The translations under genes and the position numbers were made by a program. The notes under the pieces are model-generated. The model ran no database searches. It was not told the origin of the DNA and saw only the letters and a list, made by a program, of their open reading frames with translations. This document shows, one piece after another, positions 1 through 12,391 of a stretch of DNA of 42,500 nt. The stretch is taken from the NCBI GenBank assembly GCA_002005505.1, contig MVGU01000716.1, positions 162,501-205,000 of the forward strand. The letters run 5' to 3'. The stretch comes from Botryococcus braunii. Taxonomy: Eukaryota; Chlorophyta; Trebouxiophyceae. Positions within the stretch are counted from its first letter, which is position 1; each line of letters opens with the position of its first letter.

Positions 1-132
1 ATGCAGCATTTCCCGCTTCTGATTTGGTTTTCACAATTTTTTGCACCTGCAAAACATGCCTTCTTAACTACCACAGGCTGGTCCCCCACAGTTTGGGCAG
101 AGTTCCTTTGCGTGATCACCATGGCGAGACAA

Positions 133-324
133 TTATTGAAATTTAAGACATTTCGCCCTTACAAGTATATCAATGATTGCTTTATTCTGAGATGCGTCCG
201 CAATATCTAACGGTGTATTTCCGGCCGTATCGGCTTGGATAGGCGACGAGCCCTTTTCGAGAAGAGCGGCGATTCCCTTCACATCTCCACCTCTAATGAA
301 GGAAATTAATTCTTCTTCGGCCAT
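133..324 (-). CDS. Small ankyrin-repeat reading frame (63 aa or last exon)
   Basis: An ATG at 324 opens a 63-codon frame ending in TAA at 133-135. The peptide starts MAEEELISFIRGGDVKG and carries one ankyrin-type unit, recognisable from the GNTPLDIA turn and helix at about residues 36-43 and the preceding AALLEKGSS helix. Ankyrin repeats are protein-binding modules, so this would be a binding fragment rather than an enzyme. One repeat is too few for a stable fold. Either this is the last exon of a longer gene whose other exons were not recognised, or a very small protein. The frame stays open upstream to about 408, and AG acceptor-like sites lie just before the ATG. No partner or function can be inferred. 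Confidence 0.5.
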   Translation of the reverse strand: MAEEELISFIRGGDVKGIAALLEKGSSPIQADTAGNTPLDIADASQNKAIIDILVRAKCLKFQ

Positions 325-408
325 CCTAGGAGCGGAAAACTGAACTGCACAAGCATACACAGCCGCGCTCGTTACAACTCGTACGTTGATCAGGCCGGGC
401 ATCCCCAA

Positions 409-1899
409 ATCGATTCAGATGCTGTTTTTGGACAGGCTGACCATAGCATGAGCTGCCAATACCGTAATCTGACCTATTGCATTTGAGCCTTCAGTGATGC
501 ATTACAATAGGGGAAGTGCTGTACCAGGATTCAGTGGACTATCCGAGCTGCAGCGCCTATAACGGACAGTCCTATTACAAAGTTGGAATTGTTGCCTAAA
601 TACTACGATGCTAAACTTCCCTTGTAATGATCCAATATGTACCAGTGCAGCAGGGCGACTTCTTCTAGAAAGAGTGATACCGACAGCGGCCAATGAAGAG
701 AATGTCTATTGGATCTCGTTGGTACTCAATGCTCAAGCTTTTGGAAAGATAGAGGAAGGCTCAACGCCTAGCCCAAAGACTTGTGTGTGGAGTACAGCGG
801 TCTGCCTCGCTCTCGCCTTGAGTGCCTATGCTCATCCTGAGCTGGACGGCAGCATTGAAATGTGTGGTACGTAGTAGGTACAACCTACAGGTGGCCCGTA
901 CGATTTTCCATAACGCCACGATAGCGGAAGTGACCAGCAGCCGTTGGGTGTGGAGTCTGGGTCGAAGTCTGGGTAGTCCAGGTAAATGCCTGGACTACCC
1001 AGACTTCGCCTGGACTGCAGATTAGAGTGTTGAAGGCCGAGCCAGGAGACCCACACTAAATGTTGTTTACTTTGATGAGATGGATTGGACAATGCAAGGC
1101 TGAGTCATGTGACAGACTGGAGTTTGGTTTTTTGTTGTTTGCGACACGAAACGAAAAGCAGGTTTATGGCCATTGTACCTCCCTATTAAGAGCAAAGAGG
1201 ATTTTCTCATCAGTGAGACTTCTTTGGCCTGCAAGCTCGCCATTCTGTGACAAAATAGAGTTGAAGGCTAGGTGCTTGCGCTACAGACGCCAGTAGTCAA
1301 CAACTGGATCGTGTGAGCCACACAACCTACAAGCTTCTCTGTAATCTTAGAGACAGCATGTGTTGTCCGGAGCGAGAGAAACAATATTTATGGATAAGAC
1401 GTATACATATATACATATGAAGTGCACACCCACGTGCACTCCCACGGGCCATGCGCAAGCAATGAAGGTCGGCGGAGTGGGCCTACAGGAGTGCCATATG
1501 TGCCCGAATTGTCGTTGTTTTGACCACACTCCGGCAGAAATAATGGTAGTTGATTACACTATGATGGTAGCATTATTATTATTCACACTGCCTGTCAGGC
1601 AAGTGACTTAAAAATCTACCAGTAACAAAACTTCACGGTTGATCAACGCATGTGTTTATTGAACTTGTCTTCTGCAAACCAACCCCACGGGATAGTTGCT
1701 ATACTTCACAACTGTCGAATTGCCAACAGTCACATGTTTCTTTCCTCACACTGGCATGCTGCTTCACTACTTTTGTCCCCCTGACAGAGAGCCCTGAACA
1801 TGCACTTCTGCCCCCTCCCAACCCTCCCCAAAAGTCTCCAGCAATAAAATGCTTCCACACGAGGTAATAGCGCTGAAAATAGCTATGCTTCTACGCATT
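409..1899. other. Spacer between ankyrin frame and beta-galactosidase 3' end
   Basis: I see no convincing exon here. The short frames on both strands lack splice signals and recognisable motifs. The stretch should contain the 3' untranslated region of the beta-galactosidase gene (minus strand, left of 1900). A TGTAA-type element on the minus strand at about 1554-1558 is a candidate polyadenylation signal, as used in many green algae, 340 bases after the stop codon. The only clear structure is the inverted repeat at 963-1008. Confidence 0.5.
963..1008. repeat. Perfect 20-bp inverted repeat with 6-nt loop
   Basis: The arms at 963-982 and 989-1008 are exact reverse complements, separated by TAAATG. 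Transcribed from either strand, they would form a 20-bp perfect hairpin. It lies in the spacer downstream of the beta-galactosidase stop codon. It could be a transcript-end structure, a small foldback element or a small-RNA precursor. Confidence 0.9.
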
Positions 1900-3103
1900 T
1901 TACTGCAAGTGTGCAGGTAGGAATGCTTCTCTGTTGAAGTACTGCCGGCGCGTAATAAATGGTTGTTCCCACTCTCCTTGGCCCTCTGTAGAGGCCTCTC
2001 CAGTCTGCTGAACTTTGCTCTGCGCTCCTTGAGGGCCTCCACTGAAGTCTGGTGATTTCACAAATGATACTGCACCACACAAGGGGGTCAACTTTTCTGA
2101 TTTCACTGTCCATCATCACCTCTAATTCTTCATGCCGGTACAACTTGGACAACCAGGGCCCATACTTGTACAGGGTCGGGCCACTATTGGCATTCTTTGT
2201 CTGAGAATCTATGTTATTGTCAGAGAGTGCAGATGAGTAATTTGAGTAGAAGAGGGGTTTACCTCGTGGTTTTTTCGGGCTCTCTTCCAACTCCAACAGG
2301 ATGAGGGTATTCTTTCCAGGATTAAGAAGGGGCCCTGGAATATAATATGTGACTTGCGGGCCTGCAGTGGGCCAGTACCAACCCTGCAATAATAACCAAC
2401 ACAACTTATTCCTTCAGACATAACATCACTGGTTCTATAACCCATGGCATATTCCTTGTGGTGCAGGATGCAGTGTGGACAAGATACCCTTAGGCTCCGT
2501 GTGGATAGTGTGCTGGATTTTTTTTCCCTTGGAAGGGGGGGTGCCACTTTCAATTTTTCTAGCCCACAAGTACATTTGGTTCGCAGGTAGCACTCAATAT
2601 TGGTATTGCCTTCAGAGTCAATTGACACAGCAATCAGCTGTTCTTTTCAGGCCTGATTGGACTTCGTACACTACTAGTGTTCACCATCTTGACGTTGTTG
2701 CAAATATACACATTGGCCATGGCCATGGCATGACATGGATGGTCTTACAAAGGCGATAGTTTAATAGTCGGTTCAAATACTCGCATGAGTTCGATCCATA
2801 CCAGGTTGAATCCATTAATCCACGCCAATCCTTTTCCCCATCCGTCCATCGACAAATATGTATCAGCCAAATGCCCGTCGACCATGTTCTCACCACTAGC
2901 ATCAATATTTATGGAGCCCCTGGATCGCCAAAACGGGATGGTCACCATCAACGCAAGTACATATTTGCACAGCATCACGAGTTTGGGGCCCTTCCTTTGG
3001 GGAAATTGTGGGGTTGGGGCGTAACTACATTATTGAGTCTGCATGACTGCCTCAGTGCAAAAGTTGTAGAATACTGCAAATGTGGAGGGCTTTCCAAATC
3101 ACG

Positions 3104-3163
<60 letters not shown>

Positions 3164-6100
3164 GAGACACATACAGAGAGAGGGAGAGGGGGGGGGAGAG
3201 GGAGAGAGGGGCGTCTTGAGATATTCGTGGAGGCTGGCTGACAGCTTTCAAAGACATCAAGGTTGTAGGATCTTGTTGGATTATTCTAAAGAGTGACTGG
3301 GAGACCCCCATTTTCGGAGTCAATATGCATCAAAGTGTTTCCTTCAGCTGACAAAAGGGGAGACCCCGGGATGGAGCTCCTTCCCAAGTATTCTAAGGAT
3401 TGGCGAACAGTCAAGACCCCAGAGTACGAGACGTTCTAATCATAGAAAGACATATAAAGTACGTTCCTATCGGCCTAAACTACTTCTCATCCTCCCTTGT
3501 GGATTGGGAATGAATCTCTCTAAATTTGATCACGAAGGGCAAACCCCTCAAGTTGGGGGGTAGTGAATGGGGTCAGTGTAAATATCTATGAAAGTAAGAT
3601 CTAATTTGGTGATGTTGTCTCTGATCTGCTTCCCAGTCTTCTAGATCTACTTTCTTTGCAGTGCCACCATGTTTTCACCTAGACAGTTTCAGGCGTTTCA
3701 TTAATTAAAGGACAATGTATTTAGCCTTGGCACTGAACCTGCCCATTTGATAGCCTAACCGGGGTGTCCCAGAAGTAAGAGCTGCCCCTACCGTGCCTGC
3801 ATATAAATTTGAGATGAGAGAGGTGTGAAGGGGGGGGGGGGGGGCACCTGTAAAACACGGGCCCGGCTTGGGAGACCTTCAATGGAGTCTCACTGCTCCT
3901 GTACATACCACCAAGACGCAAGGGTCATGCATTTTAGTCTGTCATCCAGTCATGTCACCTGCCGAGATGGCTTATGTGACAGGAAACAACAACTGCAAGA
4001 AAATCACCCGCAGTCCCGATCATAACAGGTAATACAGTTCCTTTTCGTTCTCTTGCCCACCATCCGTGCCTCTTCATCCTGCCCTCCTCCATGTGGGTGT
4101 CACTATCACTCCCCCACCGGGGGGCCGCCGGGGGGAGGGGGGGGGGCGAGGCGTGTCTCTGCCGCCTGGCCCCCAAACAAGATGATGCACTTGCCTCAGT
4201 GTGGTTGCGTCATCTTCAGATTGGCCAGCCTTCTTGAGGTTCTCCAGTGTCTTTGGAACAGTGGCTTTGAAATCGAGGTCTAATTGTGAGGGATCATCCA
4301 GCTGCATGGGGTACACATGCCAGCCCTCCAATAGTTCGCCTGCAAGCCAATCTCTCAATCTCCTTTCTGGTTTGCCAATCAGACCCGCATCAGCATCCCT
4401 GTCGCCATGCCTTTAACATCACGTCCCTTAGCCGACTTCGTTTTCCAATCTGTGGTGGGCCATTCTCGATTGGGAAGCTATAGATCTTTTAGATGTAATC
4501 TTCATCTCCTTGTCTCATGCACTGATGGAGTTCTTCAGACATCCAGTTGCCAATTGTTGTGTGCAGACGAGCTTTCTCATTTTTTGGAGCATTGAGCTTC
4601 AATGTGTAAAACCATGAGATAGCAGAGATCGGCAATTTTCCCACTGTTTCCAATTTCGACTGTTTTGCACACAGGCTTCTTTCAAACGGTTGACCTCTCA
4701 CACCCTGACAGACAAATGCTTCTCTTGCCAAAAGTGTGGTCCTGCAGACCTCTAGCCACACCACATTACCACACATTAACATCCTACATACCTGCCAAAG
4801 GCTTCCCTCCATTCCCATGGTGTCCCATCGCCATCATGAAAGACCCACACTTCCAGGTAACACTCAATTGCATCATGAGAAACGAATAGCAACACAGAGC
4901 CTCTTTTGCTCACTGGGGCACAGACAAAGAAGCCTCCATAAATTTAGAACTATGATGCATAGGACGGTCGCAAAGCGGCATCAGCGAATAGCCCTCTTTT
5001 TTGCTCCTGTCAAAGGTCCTAGGTTCACTGTCGCAACACAGGTGCAGGGGAACAGAAGAATACATTGAGGGAGAGGGATAGGGGGGGGGGAGAGGAGAGA
5101 GGGGGGAAGGGGGGGACATGGGGAGGGAGACGATAGAGGCGGGGTCACCATCAAGAGTGACATTGGGGGAGGCCAGGCCTTTCCAGTCCCATACACATCC
5201 GAAGTTCACGCGGCCCAGGGCGTGCACCAGGATATCCAGCATCACAGTTGACGACTGCTTGTCCGCAACGTAGTTCAACGTGCTCTTGGCAGTGTGGCTG
5301 CGGTCAAAGTATCCCACCACCTGTCGTTCCGACGACATCCAATGAGTAGAGTGCAGCATCAGTACATTTGACCATGCTGCTTAACTGCCACAACTTGACC
5401 ATGACTTCCTGCTGGGGCAGAAGCCTTTGCCATTGAAAGGGAGATCAAGGTATGGGACTGGCCCCGGGAAAAGAGAAGGAACAGGGGATGAGTACGAAAG
5501 GCAAAAGGCGGGAAAGTGTGCAGCTTAAAAACATGAACCCAGGTCGGCAAGGCAGGCATGACCAAGGGCTTGCAGGAGTGATGACCAGAATGTTTGCAAC
5601 GGGGTCACCTGTGAGGATTTACACGGGAGGGGTCACCACGAGGTTTGCAAAACAGGGTCGTCACAAGGGTGAGAGTTGGTAGAGAGGAGGAGGGTGTGAT
5701 ATAAACTTCAGATCTAGGAGCAGAAGGTGCCATTCCACTTCCACTCGGTTATACTTGTGCCATTGGACTTTGGGTGCCTCAGCGACCTTTCTGTGCAAAG
5801 CCCTTGTGAGCCACTGCATATGTGCCTGCTGACAGGGCCTGCATTCATATCTCAGTGGCGGTGTGGAGAGAATGCTGATCATTCCCATGCTCGGGAAGAC
5901 TGCACTATTTGGATCTATTTTAAATGATGCACCTGAATACAAAACATCTGGCAGCAAGGACTTACCTTGCCGTTGATGAGCACAGTGGCATAGTCTCTCA
6001 CTGGTTCAGTCAGATCCAGGACAGTGTTGTGGACCTTCTCTGCAGGTACGAATGTGCGATACAAGATAAGGCCACCCCTGCAATCCCAAACAGCTGGCTC

Positions 6101-7119
6101 GCAGAAGTAACAACTTGTTCGCGACACCCACTGTTTGTCATTTGATGGCAGGGAATAGCCAATGAAGGGTGCCACGCTGTTGGGCCCTGCACGATGACAA
6201 GACATGCCTGACAGCGACAGGGAGGGGGGGAACAAATATGCACCGTACTTGTCATAGTCGTCATGACAGTGGACGACAGGAGTTATAAAGGTTCGAAATT
6301 GCCCGTCGTAAAATATCAGGATGACTCGTAGTGACATACAAATATATCATTACGACTTGCAATTATTAGTGTGCCTGTAAGCCAGCAGGATGCGGTGGGG
6401 TAGGAAAACTTGTATTTTTTGGGGGGTGGGGGAGGGGGGGGGGGGGGGGACGCACGACTGCCCATATTCCTCCATGATGTCGGGGTACTTAGCAGTGATG
6501 CCGTCGCCTGGGTACAGCGTGCCCAGCGCCTTGAACAGGCCGATGCTGTCAGTCAGGTCCAGGGGGCCGTATGGCACAATGTGGGGGTTGGCGGGAACTG
6601 CAGGCATATCTTTTGATGCCAAATCCTGGAGCTTCATTATGGCCTTGCGTGTGAGCTGTAACCCCCAGACAACCAGATGCGCTTGGCTAGTCCTTATCCT
6701 TATCCTTCCCCTCTGTATAGAAGCGTTTTGGGGAGTTCTTGCCAGAAGACAAGTCTTGGAGAGAACAAGGGTGGAACGTGGCTCTCATAATCATGAAGGG
6801 TGGAGGTCGTCCGCCCTCCATGATTATGAGAGCCAAGTTCCACCGGAGGAGGTGTGTCAAAGAAGACGCTGTCCAGTTCCATTGTCCTCGGCGTGGGCCT
6901 CCAGGAATATAGGCATGTTATCATTGGACTCATCCGCTCGAATGATTCAAATGTTTGTATCCAAATAAAGATCTGTCACTGATACAAATCACATAAGTAC
7001 TCGCTCGCTCTCTCTTCCCCCCTCCTTCTTCCCCCCCCCCCCTTCTCGCTCTCCCTCCCCCTACTCCTCTCTCACCCCTATCCTTACCTCCCTCTCTTGC
7101 ATGCATGGTGCACGCGCGT

Positions 7120-7193
<74 letters not shown>

Positions 7194-7598
7194 CCACAGC
7201 ACTCTCTCTTGAGCCGGGGGCATCGATGACTGAAAGGGGGAGAGGAAGTGGGTAACACTCTTGATGTTTCTGGGCAACCCATACTTGCTCGGTGGCACAG
7301 GGAAGCATACCCAGAGAAAACTCGGTTCGGCAATTACCTGGAACTTGTTACCATTTCCACCCACGCCAGGTTGGTCATATCCACCAGCTTCGCCAATGAA
7401 GGTGTCATAGTCATACGATGTTATGGTTGCCATATACGTTGTATTGTCGATGCCAGCCCCTGTTGCAATGGCCAGCCCCCCTCAGCTCGTAAAATGGTCT
7501 GATCTGGCGGATCTGCACCGGAGGATTGGGGTGGCAGAAAGTATTGTGGAAGCGCACACTCCCCCCCCCCCCCCCCCGGGGACCAAACAAACAAACAC

Positions 7599-7684
<86 letters not shown>

Positions 7685-8565
7685 CAGGGACAAAAACATA
7701 TCAGAGTCCAGCCTTTGTAGAAGGCGGAAGAGACTGACCGCTTCCATATGACTGTGACAGACTGCCCCCAGGATGAGGCAGGGACCCTTGTTTAAGATCC
7801 TTGACAAGAGATGTCATTTTGATTAATGGTCCACACCCCTTCTGTATTGTAGTACATCTTTTCAATGTCACACACATCACTGCCTACCGTCTTCTACATA
7901 GGTATTTATCCATTGCGCCCTGTCAAGGCATGCCGCTCCCTCCGTGTACCGCTGCTCCTATGAGCATTCATGCTTGTCTGTTCTGTGTGTTTCCGGTTTT
8001 GGTCTTTTCACTCCCTCATGCTATCTACACCCAAACCCCCCAGCTCTGTCTGCCTGTACAGCCGTGCCCCTCGTGTACATGCTTGTTGGAGGCATCTACC
8101 TTCCAGATAAGCCCTCCCCCCATCACAGTTCCCTTGCCCCTCTCATACATGCTCCTCCCTTCGTCTTTCTCAGGCTCTCAATTGCACCAACCCTTTCTAC
8201 CTTCTGTTTGCTTCTTTAATTGTTTTAATGCAATGCTGTTCACTCTTTACTCTACAGTAACCGCCCCTGAAGTGTTGGGAGAAATCCTCTTTCTGCATTT
8301 TCTTTGGTCATCCTACCATCCAAATCTCTAAGCCACTCTTCTGTTGCCTGTGACAGTCACTACATCCCAGCTGTGCAACGTTCCAGATCCCAGGCGGCTC
8401 TAAGACGGGGGCCATCAGTTTGCCCCCCCACCCCCGGGGGATTCCCCCACCTGCACAGGAGTGCAAGGAGAAGGAGAAGCAGCTGGAGAAGAATGGAAGT
8501 CTTAGAGCATCTGATAAAGCATAAGAGGAAGGTCAAGAGCATGGACTCAGGACGCGCACGCGCGC

Positions 8566-8641
<76 letters not shown>

Positions 8642-9184
8642 ACGCGCCCCTGCGAGTGTTGGGAGAGAGGAGACTGGATTGGTGTGTACCTGACCAGTAC
8701 CCAAAGTTGGTGCCGCCATGAGCCATGTAAAAGTTCACCGAGCCGCTATTATTTCTGTAAGTCATAATGTCGTGGAAGGTCTCCAGGAAAGGAGTAACAG
8801 AGGTGTTGGCAATGGCCTCAGACCAGTGGGTCAGCCATCCAGGGCTGCAGCCACATAGAACAGGGATCAGATTGCACGATATGCTAGCCCTGGTGCTGTT
8901 GAATTCTCACATACAAAAGGTTCTAGCGGCAAACTTTAATAATCCAATCTCATCATTGGGCTATGCCTTGGGAATCGTAATTGGGCCGTCATTGCCCTAT
9001 TGATTTATGGCCCAAACAGCATAACTGACTTTTGTTGGTTCTCAAGTGCTATTCTCAAGGGTGTTGACGATCTGTTAAGCACTGGATACACAGAAAGAGC
9101 CCTTGAGAGGTCAACCTTCATAAGGAGACACCACACGCGCTCGCGCTCGCGCGCACGCACGCACAGACACACACACGTACACGC

Positions 9185-9247
<63 letters not shown>

Positions 9248-10284
9248 TGTGCTCGCGCGAACAGGTACGCAACCATTAGCGCTCAGACTCTCTCTCCCCT
9301 CTCTCCGTACCTCTGAATCCCCACCTTCTCTCCGTCCCTACCCTGCTTCCCCCTTATCTGTTTATTGCAGCACATTGCATGCAGCAACATGCTATGTACG
9401 GCAGTTCACTTAACCCACACACCAACACTCATGTAAATCACACGCACACGCACACGCACACACACACACACACAGCACACACATGTGCTCGCATACACAA
9501 AAAAGGGCAGGGAGGAGGGCGGCGCACTAGTACTCGCTGACGAAAGGCGGAGACTTGCTGGGCTCATTCTGCTCCCTCTGAATTGCAAAAGCATCCCCAA
9601 CTTGGAACCACTTTGGCCCGAAGTCCACAACCCTGCAATTAGCACCCCACAGCACATGTGTCGCCTCTCATGCTACCTCCCTCCCAACTACACCTCACGC
9701 ACCAGCTTTCTCCACAGCCCCCCACACCTACTTCTCCATGCCCCCCCCCCCCCCCCGGGGGGGAAAAACAACAGTTCTTGACTGTTCTTGAAGGTTGAAG
9801 ATACTTGAGGTTTCAACAGGTTTGACAGCACCGCGGCTTACACATTCTGTGTTAAGTGTACGAGACCTTCCTAGCAGCACAGCCCCACGATGGTCCCTGA
9901 AATTGGGTGCTGTCCCGGCACAATTGGCTCCTTGATCGCAGTTGGCTCCGTGGATCTTTGGAACTGATGCACATGTGAGGAGGCGTGTGGGGGATGGAGA
10001 ATAAAGTACATGAGGATCCCTTGCCATACAGGCTGCTAAACCGTAGGACAAATCACAGTCACCCGAGGCAAACATCAATAACCAGTCCATTCCTGCTGTG
10101 TTGCCCCCATACAGAGCTTGTCATCCCTGAAAGAGGTAGTAAAAACAAGGTTACACGCACTGTGCATGCACGCACATACGCACGTGCGCGGGCGCGCGCG
10201 CGCGTGCACACACACACACACACTCACAGATGCATGCACGCCCACACAAACACACACACACAGAGAGAGAGAGAGAGGGGGGGG

Positions 10285-10356
<72 letters not shown>

Positions 10357-11947
10357 CAGCCATGCACTCACACATCAAGCGGGGGTGTGTGCCCACTTCT
10401 GTGCTGCAGGAAGCAGTGGGGCAGTGGGAAGGAAAGAGCATTGAGGAGGAGTCGGGGGGGGGGGGGGGGGGGACGCACGAGTAGACTTCACTCCCTTTGA
10501 TGGTCCCCCACTTGATCTTGTTGGGGGGGTCGGTGGTGTACACAATGACGTTGGAGCCCAGGGAGTCCCTCACCAGGCTCACCAGGTGCCGCAGGTAAGG
10601 TACATCGTGGAGCTGGCAGAATCCGTACTCATTCTCCACCTGGCCCCACTCTCCAGAAGCCACTCAGGGCCCTCGTCTCTCATGCTGGAATAACTCTGAG
10701 GAGACTGGCTCTTTGAACACCCCCAAAAGACAATTTGAATCGACCTGATTACATTCATCCCCCCTCGACCTAACCCTGTTTCTACCATACCCCATACATG
10801 TTTGATCTTGTGGCATGCAGTCTACCGGCAGCCTTAAAACCCAGGGCATTTTGGAAACCCCCGGCCACACTTTTTAGTTGAGAGACAGGACAAGGTTGAC
10901 CGCCTTGGCTTATGGGATTATTACAGCTTATACATCCTTTGCTAGGTTGCCATGGTCCATATTCCAACCACTAAAGGATAAGCACCGCACCCCATCTTCC
11001 GCCAACCTCTCCTCTCCCATGTAAGGAAGTGATCTGCCGGAGTTGCACCTTGCAGAGTGGCAACCCCAATAAAGAGAGGGGAGGGAAGAGGTGAAAATGC
11101 TTTGGGAGGTGGGGGGGGGTAAAGGGGTTTGATAGCCGGCTCGCTTCTTGAGACTATGAAATGCACGCCCCAATGTGCCCCCATGCCCTGCCATTCTTGC
11201 ACAGAGACCGAAGTGGGATGATGAAGGGTCTGTATGTAGACGGGCCTTGGAGAAAACAGGGGGAGGGATATATCCACCTGCACCATGACGATGGGGCCCC
11301 CATGCTCATACAGGTAAGGCTTGAGCTTTGGCAGCAGGACATTCCACCAACGGTCCACTAGGCGAATGTAATCAGGATCATTAGTCCGCAGCTTCATGGT
11401 CCGTGCTCCTTGCACCTGCACCATTCCCCCAGCCAGCCCAGGGCTTAAGATTTTGTATTGCAGGGTCGCATCTACTAATTTGGCTTCTTGGGTTCCAGAT
11501 TTCGCCCTTAGTTTCATTATCCCCCCATCTCACACCCGTCTTGCCCCACCCTGCATACTTGTGTAACGCCAACGAGCCATTGCGTCCACAGCCCCCTTGC
11601 TTCCTGGCCTGAGTTGGTAGGCAACACTCACCATAGAAGAGGAAAACCACCAGGGAAATCCGCCAAAGTCCCACTCTGCGCAAATGTAGGGGCCTGGCCT
11701 GACCAGGGCCACGAAGTCCAGCTCCTTCACAATGTCCAGGAAGCTTGTCAGGTCCGCCATGCCCTCGAATTTGTACTGCCCTGGGTAGGGCTCGTGGAAG
11801 TTCCATGGGACGTAGAACTGCAACCCACGCACAGTCCCCAATGTCTGTTTATGCCTCTGTCTTTTACTTCCTCCCTAGCCCCCTAGCCGTGCATAATGGT
11901 ATGAGTAGTGTGCAGTTGTGTGTGTGTGTGTGCGCCCGCGCGCGCGC

Positions 11948-12027
<80 letters not shown>

Positions 12028-12305
12028 TGGGAAAGGGGGCAAAGGAATACAAAACTGTCAGGCTTGTGGACCAAGACATATCACTCAAGTCCACCAGTCA
12101 GATGATGTCAAATAAAGGCAAGGTCAAATTATTGGAATAAAGCAGGTTTTGCTTCCCATGCCATTTATGTGCAATGGCAACAGTCTTTGCATTGAAAAAC
12201 ACCTTTCCATCCTGCGCCCCGCCTGAGCTCCCCATTCTTTTCCCTCCCTCCCTCCCCCGTTGTCCTTGTCCCTCCCATTCCTCCTTCTCCCTCTCCCTCC
12301 CCCCC

Positions 12306-12391
<86 letters not shown>

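Noticed and set aside
832..1092. Minus-strand 86-codon frame with a repeated LGSPGIYLDYPDF-type peptide
   Set aside because: The peptide repeat comes from the inverted repeat at 963-1008, not from a gene.
7801..8331. Plus-strand frame of 176 codons
   Set aside because: Inside beta-galactosidase intron 7 on the opposite strand. The pyrimidine-rich sequence yields a Pro/Leu/Cys-rich frame with no motif or splice sites.
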